NCBI RefSeq assembly: GCF_000426845.1
Contig: NZ_AUGD01000008.1
Location: forward strand, 186,001 to 250,000
Origin: Bradyrhizobium sp. in8p8
GTDB lineage: Bacteria > Pseudomonadota > Alphaproteobacteria > Rhizobiales > Xanthobacteraceae
DNA: 64,000 nt
Reading direction: 5' to 3'
Positions 61,297 through 64,000 of the stretch are shown here, piece after piece (the stretch's first letter is position 1; each line of letters begins with the position of its first letter). Below the pieces are notes generated by a model. It made no database searches and had not been told where the DNA came from. It was given only the letters and a program-made list of their open reading frames with translations. Position numbers and translations under genes: made by a program.

Positions 61297-62028
61297 TTAG
61301 GGCGAGGCCACCAGCCGGTAGCCGATGCCGCGCACCGCCTGGAGGAATAGCGGATTGGCGGGATCGGTCTCGATCTTGCGCCTGAGGCGGTTGATCTGCA
61401 CGTCGACGGCGCGCTCGTTGACGCTGCCGTTCCCGGTCAGTGCGCTACGTGGCACGGTCTCGCCCGGTGTCTCCGAGAGAATGCGCAGCATCTCGCGCTC
61501 GCGGTCGGTGAGGTGGATGACCTCCTCGCCCTGGCGCAGTTCGCCGCGCTCCAGATGGTAGACGTAGGGACCGAAGGCGATCTTCTCCACGGTCGCGGCC
61601 TGCGGCGGCGGGGCGGCGCGCTTGAGGATGTTGTTGATGCGCAGCGCAAGCTCGCGCGGCTCGAACGGCTTTGCCACGTAATCATCGGCGCCGATCTGCA
61701 GGCCTTCGATACGGGCTTCCGCCTCGTGCCGCGCCGTCAGCATCACGATCGGAACCGAGGAGGAGGTGCGGATGAAGCGGGCGAGGTCGAAGCCGGTCTC
61801 GCCCGGCATCATCACGTCGAGGATCAGGAGGTCGAAATGCAGGCCCAGCAGTTTCGAGCGCGCATCGCCAGCGCTCGCCGCGGTGGTGACCCGGTATCCT
61901 TCGCTGGCAAGAAAGCGCGAGAGCAGATCGCGGATGCGGCGGTCGTCATCGACCAGAAGCAAATGTGGGGCGTCGTCGGCGGGTTGCACCGGCGGGCGGG
62001 CGAGCGTGGCAGCGAGCGGCACGGTCAC
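61297..62028 (-). CDS. OmpR-family response regulator (PetR-like)
   Basis: 243 residues. Receiver with phosphorylation site D71 (LLILDVMMPGE), VKPF-type lysine (VAKPFEPREL), and a C-terminal winged helix with RRKIETDPANPLFLQAVRGIGYRL. GTG start at 62028 overlaps the MarR stop. The order MarR-OmpR regulator beside ilvE is that of petP-petR of phototrophic and nitrogen-fixing alphaproteobacteria, but bc1 genes are not visible here, so I leave the symbol empty. Confidence 0.9.
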   Translation of the reverse strand: MTVPLAATLARPPVQPADDAPHLLLVDDDRRIRDLLSRFLASEGYRVTTAASAGDARSKLLGLHFDLLILDVMMPGETGFDLARFIRTSSSVPIVMLTARHEAEARIEGLQIGADDYVAKPFEPRELALRINNILKRAAPPPQAATVEKIAFGPYVYHLERGELRQGEEVIHLTDREREMLRILSETPGETVPRSALTGNGSVNERAVDVQINRLRRKIETDPANPLFLQAVRGIGYRLVASP

Positions 62029-62567
62029 TCCTTGGCGTCGTGGTTGACGGAAGCGAAGATCGTCTCGAGCACCTTGTCCGGATCGTCGCGGTCGATCATC
62101 GCGCGAAGGAAGCGCTTCACGGTCTCGGCGTCCTGCGGCGTCATCTCGGCAAGCGCCCTGGTGATGCGCGTGGTCTGAAGTCCGGCGAGCTTCTGCACCA
62201 GCGCCTCGCCCTTCGGCGTCGCATAGAGCAGACGCTGGCGGCGATCATTGTCGCCGGTCTTCTGCACGATATAGCCTTCATCCAGGAGCTGCTTGAGCAC
62301 GCGGCCGAGCGACTGTTTCGTGATGCGCAGAACGTCGAGGAGATCGGCAACCTTGAGCCCGGGATAGCGATAGACGAAGTGCATCACCCGGTGATGGGCG
62401 CGGCCGAAGCCGAAAGCCTCGAGCTCCTGGTCGGGGTCGCCGACGAAATCGCGATAGGCGAAGAAGAGCAGCTCGATGATATCCCAGCGCAAATTGCCTC
62501 CGTCATCGGCCGCCGGCCGGGGCACGGCAGCGTCGGGAGACGAAGTGGCGAAATTTATGTCAGGCAT
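62025..62567 (-). CDS. MarR-family transcriptional regulator (PetP-like)
   Basis: 180 residues with a winged helix (VADLLDVLRITKQSLGRVLKQLLDEGYIVQ and the DNDRRQRLLYATPKG wing). ATG 62567 chosen; the first ~30 residues are variable. It starts the leftward MarR-OmpR-histidine kinase operon and is divergent from ilvE across 338 bp. Confidence 0.9.
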   Translation of the reverse strand: MPDINFATSSPDAAVPRPAADDGGNLRWDIIELLFFAYRDFVGDPDQELEAFGFGRAHHRVMHFVYRYPGLKVADLLDVLRITKQSLGRVLKQLLDEGYIVQKTGDNDRRQRLLYATPKGEALVQKLAGLQTTRITRALAEMTPQDAETVKRFLRAMIDRDDPDKVLETIFASVNHDAKE

Positions 62568-62905
62568 ATTGACGTATCTTGGGTTCAATGTTACAAAACC
62601 ATAAGCCCGCACGAAATTTTAGATCGTTTCGCGTCGGGTGGCATCGGAGCCACGCGGCCTGAGAGTGCCGGACAGGCGACGACGGCCGAAACAGATCTAC
62701 CGTGCGATTGTCGAGCGGCATTTCGGCAAAACATACTGGACTTCCGCCTTCCGCAAAAGCATGTCCTCGGCGGCATGCTGGCCACGGAAACCGGCCGTAA
62801 CAAGGCTGGCGGCGATCCGGCAGAAACCAATCAAAGCCAGCCGGGCCCGGAGCGGGCAGGGCGGGCGCCAGAACAGCGCCGCCACCGGCAGCGGGAGGCA
62901 AGGAC
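62568..62905. promoter_or_regulatory. Divergent MarR / ilvE gap
   Basis: 338 bp. The first ~60 bp beside the MarR gene are AT-richer (TATTGACGTATCTTGGGTTCAATG...TACAAAACCATAAG, given as two short pieces) and probably hold its promoter and operator. The rest is GC-rich with no conserved gene; the ilvE ribosome site (GGAGGCAAGGA) is at about 62893-62903. I see no attenuator-type leader peptide rich in Ile/Leu/Val codons. Confidence 0.5.
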
Positions 62906-63988
62906 ATGACCATGAAATTCGATATCCAGCCCGCATCCAATCCAACCCCTGAAAAGGACCGCGTCGCCAAGCTGGTGGACCCCGGCTTCGGACGGGTCTT
63001 CACCGATCACATGGCGATTGTCCGCTACAATCAGGCCAAGGGCGGCTGGTATGAAGCCAAGATCGAGGCGCGCGCCAACTTCCAGCTCGATCCGGCCGGT
63101 GCCGTCCTGCACTACGCCCAGGAAATCTTCGAAGGCCTGAAAGCCTACAAGCGCGACGACGGCGGGGTGAACCTGTTCCGGCCGGACGCCAATGCGCGAC
63201 GGTTCAGGGACTCGGCCGACCGCATGGCAATGGCCCAGCTTCCGGAAGACGTCTTCATCGAGGCCGTCGAGCAGGTCGTGCGCATCGATCGCGCCTGGAT
63301 GCCGGGCGGCGAGGGCAGCCTTTACTTGCGTCCTTTCATGATCGCGAGCGAGACCTTTCTCGGCGTCAAGCCGTCGTCCGAATACATCTTTGCGGTCATC
63401 GCTTCGCCGGTCGGCTCCTACTTCAAGGGCGGCCCTGCGCCGGTCTCGATCTGGGTGTCGGAGAACTACACGCGCGCTGCGGTCGGCGGCACCGGCGCCG
63501 TCAAGTGCGGCGGCAACTATGCCGCCAGCCTGCGCGCCCAGGCCGAGGCCATGCAGCACGGCTGCGATCAGGTCGTCTTCCTCGATGCGATCGAGCGCCG
63601 ATACGTCGAAGAGCTCGGGGGCATGAACGTGTTCTTCGTGTTCGACGACGGCTCGCTGTCGACGCCGCCCCTCGGCACCATTCTGCCCGGCATCACCCGC
63701 GACTCCATCATCACGCTGGCGCGCGACGCCGGCAAGACCGTGCGGGAGGAGCCGTATTCGCTCGAGCAGTGGCGCAAGGATGCGGCGAGCGGCAGGCTCA
63801 AGGAAGCCTTTGCCTGCGGCACGGCAGCCGTGATCTCGCCGATCGGCAAGGTTCGTTCGGTGAGCGGCGATTTCGAGATCGGCGGCGGCGCCGCCGGCCC
63901 CGTGGCCATGGGCCTGCGCAAGCAGCTGGTCGACATCCAGTACGGCCGCACCAACGATCCGCACAACTGGATCCGCAAGGTGTTCTGA
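62906..63988 (+). CDS. ilvE: Branched-chain amino acid aminotransferase
   Basis: 360-residue PLP enzyme, last step of Ile/Leu/Val synthesis. The BCAT blocks are clear: LHYAQEIFEGLKAY, LRPFMIASETFLGV, GGTGAVKCGGNYAASL around the cofactor lysine, and the PLP-phosphate region with GTAAVISPIGKV. The length matches the eukaryote-like class II BCATs. Start ATG 62906 follows an AGGCAAGGA ribosome site. Complete, ending 12 bases before the window edge. Confidence 0.95.
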   Translation: MTMKFDIQPASNPTPEKDRVAKLVDPGFGRVFTDHMAIVRYNQAKGGWYEAKIEARANFQLDPAGAVLHYAQEIFEGLKAYKRDDGGVNLFRPDANARRFRDSADRMAMAQLPEDVFIEAVEQVVRIDRAWMPGGEGSLYLRPFMIASETFLGVKPSSEYIFAVIASPVGSYFKGGPAPVSIWVSENYTRAAVGGTGAVKCGGNYAASLRAQAEAMQHGCDQVVFLDAIERRYVEELGGMNVFFVFDDGSLSTPPLGTILPGITRDSIITLARDAGKTVREEPYSLEQWRKDAASGRLKEAFACGTAAVISPIGKVRSVSGDFEIGGGAAGPVAMGLRKQLVDIQYGRTNDPHNWIRKVF

Positions 63989-64000
63989 GGGACGTCGAAA

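Noticed and set aside
1..64000. CRISPR arrays, tRNA and rRNA genes, prophage genes
   Set aside because: No regularly spaced direct repeats, no tRNA cloverleaf or rRNA-like stretches, and no phage structural genes or integrases were seen by eye; a covariance-model scan could still find a missed small RNA.

Overview
This window looks like chromosomal DNA of an alphaproteobacterium of the Bradyrhizobium/Rhodopseudomonas group. This is inferred from high G+C, frequent GTG/TTG starts with 4-base stop/start overlaps, gene order (cysG-DUF2849-cysI-DUF934-cysH; uvrC-pgsA-moaD-moaE; ribF-ileS-lspA; MarR-OmpR-histidine kinase beside ilvE) and several families of palindromic intergenic repeats. Most of the window is ordinary core chromosome with a few accessory scars. 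No tRNA, rRNA or CRISPR array was recognised.

Layout. 1-8.6 kb: assimilatory sulfate reduction, with cysD-cysN leftward (cysN runs off the left edge) and cysG-DUF2849-cysI-DUF934-cysH rightward. Next comes a collapsed sulfate ABC transporter operon: a shattered binding-protein gene, no cysT, only the last ~65 codons of cysW, then an intact cysA. 8.8-17 kb: CAP-domain lipoprotein, patatin plus 3-hydroxybutyrate dehydrogenase, TSUP exporter, flippase, DsbD-N protein, YqgE, TfdA-like dioxygenase and a small secreted protein. 17-26 kb: xseA, an acetoacetate decarboxylase/ABC binding protein/SDR operon behind a double palindromic operator, an epimerase with divergent TetR, a P-loop protein and IclR.

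25.8-27.9 kb is the most interesting accessory region. A RAYT (REP-associated tyrosine transposase) gene is bracketed by a 34-bp inverted repeat. Immediately beyond it lies an apparently intact retron msr-msd RNA locus (12-bp a1/a2 repeats, branch-type G, two msr hairpins, resembling retron Ec67) followed by a retron reverse transcriptase cut off after ~123 codons. At that exact point it is joined tail-to-tail to a SIR2-domain defence gene cut off after ~100 codons. This is a scar of one or two antiphage systems in lower-G+C DNA.

27.9-44.5 kb: purD, a fluoroacetate-dehalogenase homologue, tadA, an arginine-rich-tailed pseudouridine synthase, rsmD, mutL, arfB, two M16 peptidases, a secreted protein, lspA, ileS and ribF. 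44.7-56 kb: CheY-like regulator, HAD phosphatase, degenerate EAL protein, methyltransferase, YihY and holin-like membrane proteins, prmB, moaE, moaD, pgsA, uvrC and an outer-membrane beta-barrel. 56-64 kb: cold shock protein, rlmJ, RNase T2, small secreted proteins, a histidine kinase/OmpR/MarR cluster and ilvE.

Family names rest on motif recognition from the translated sequence; no database search was run.
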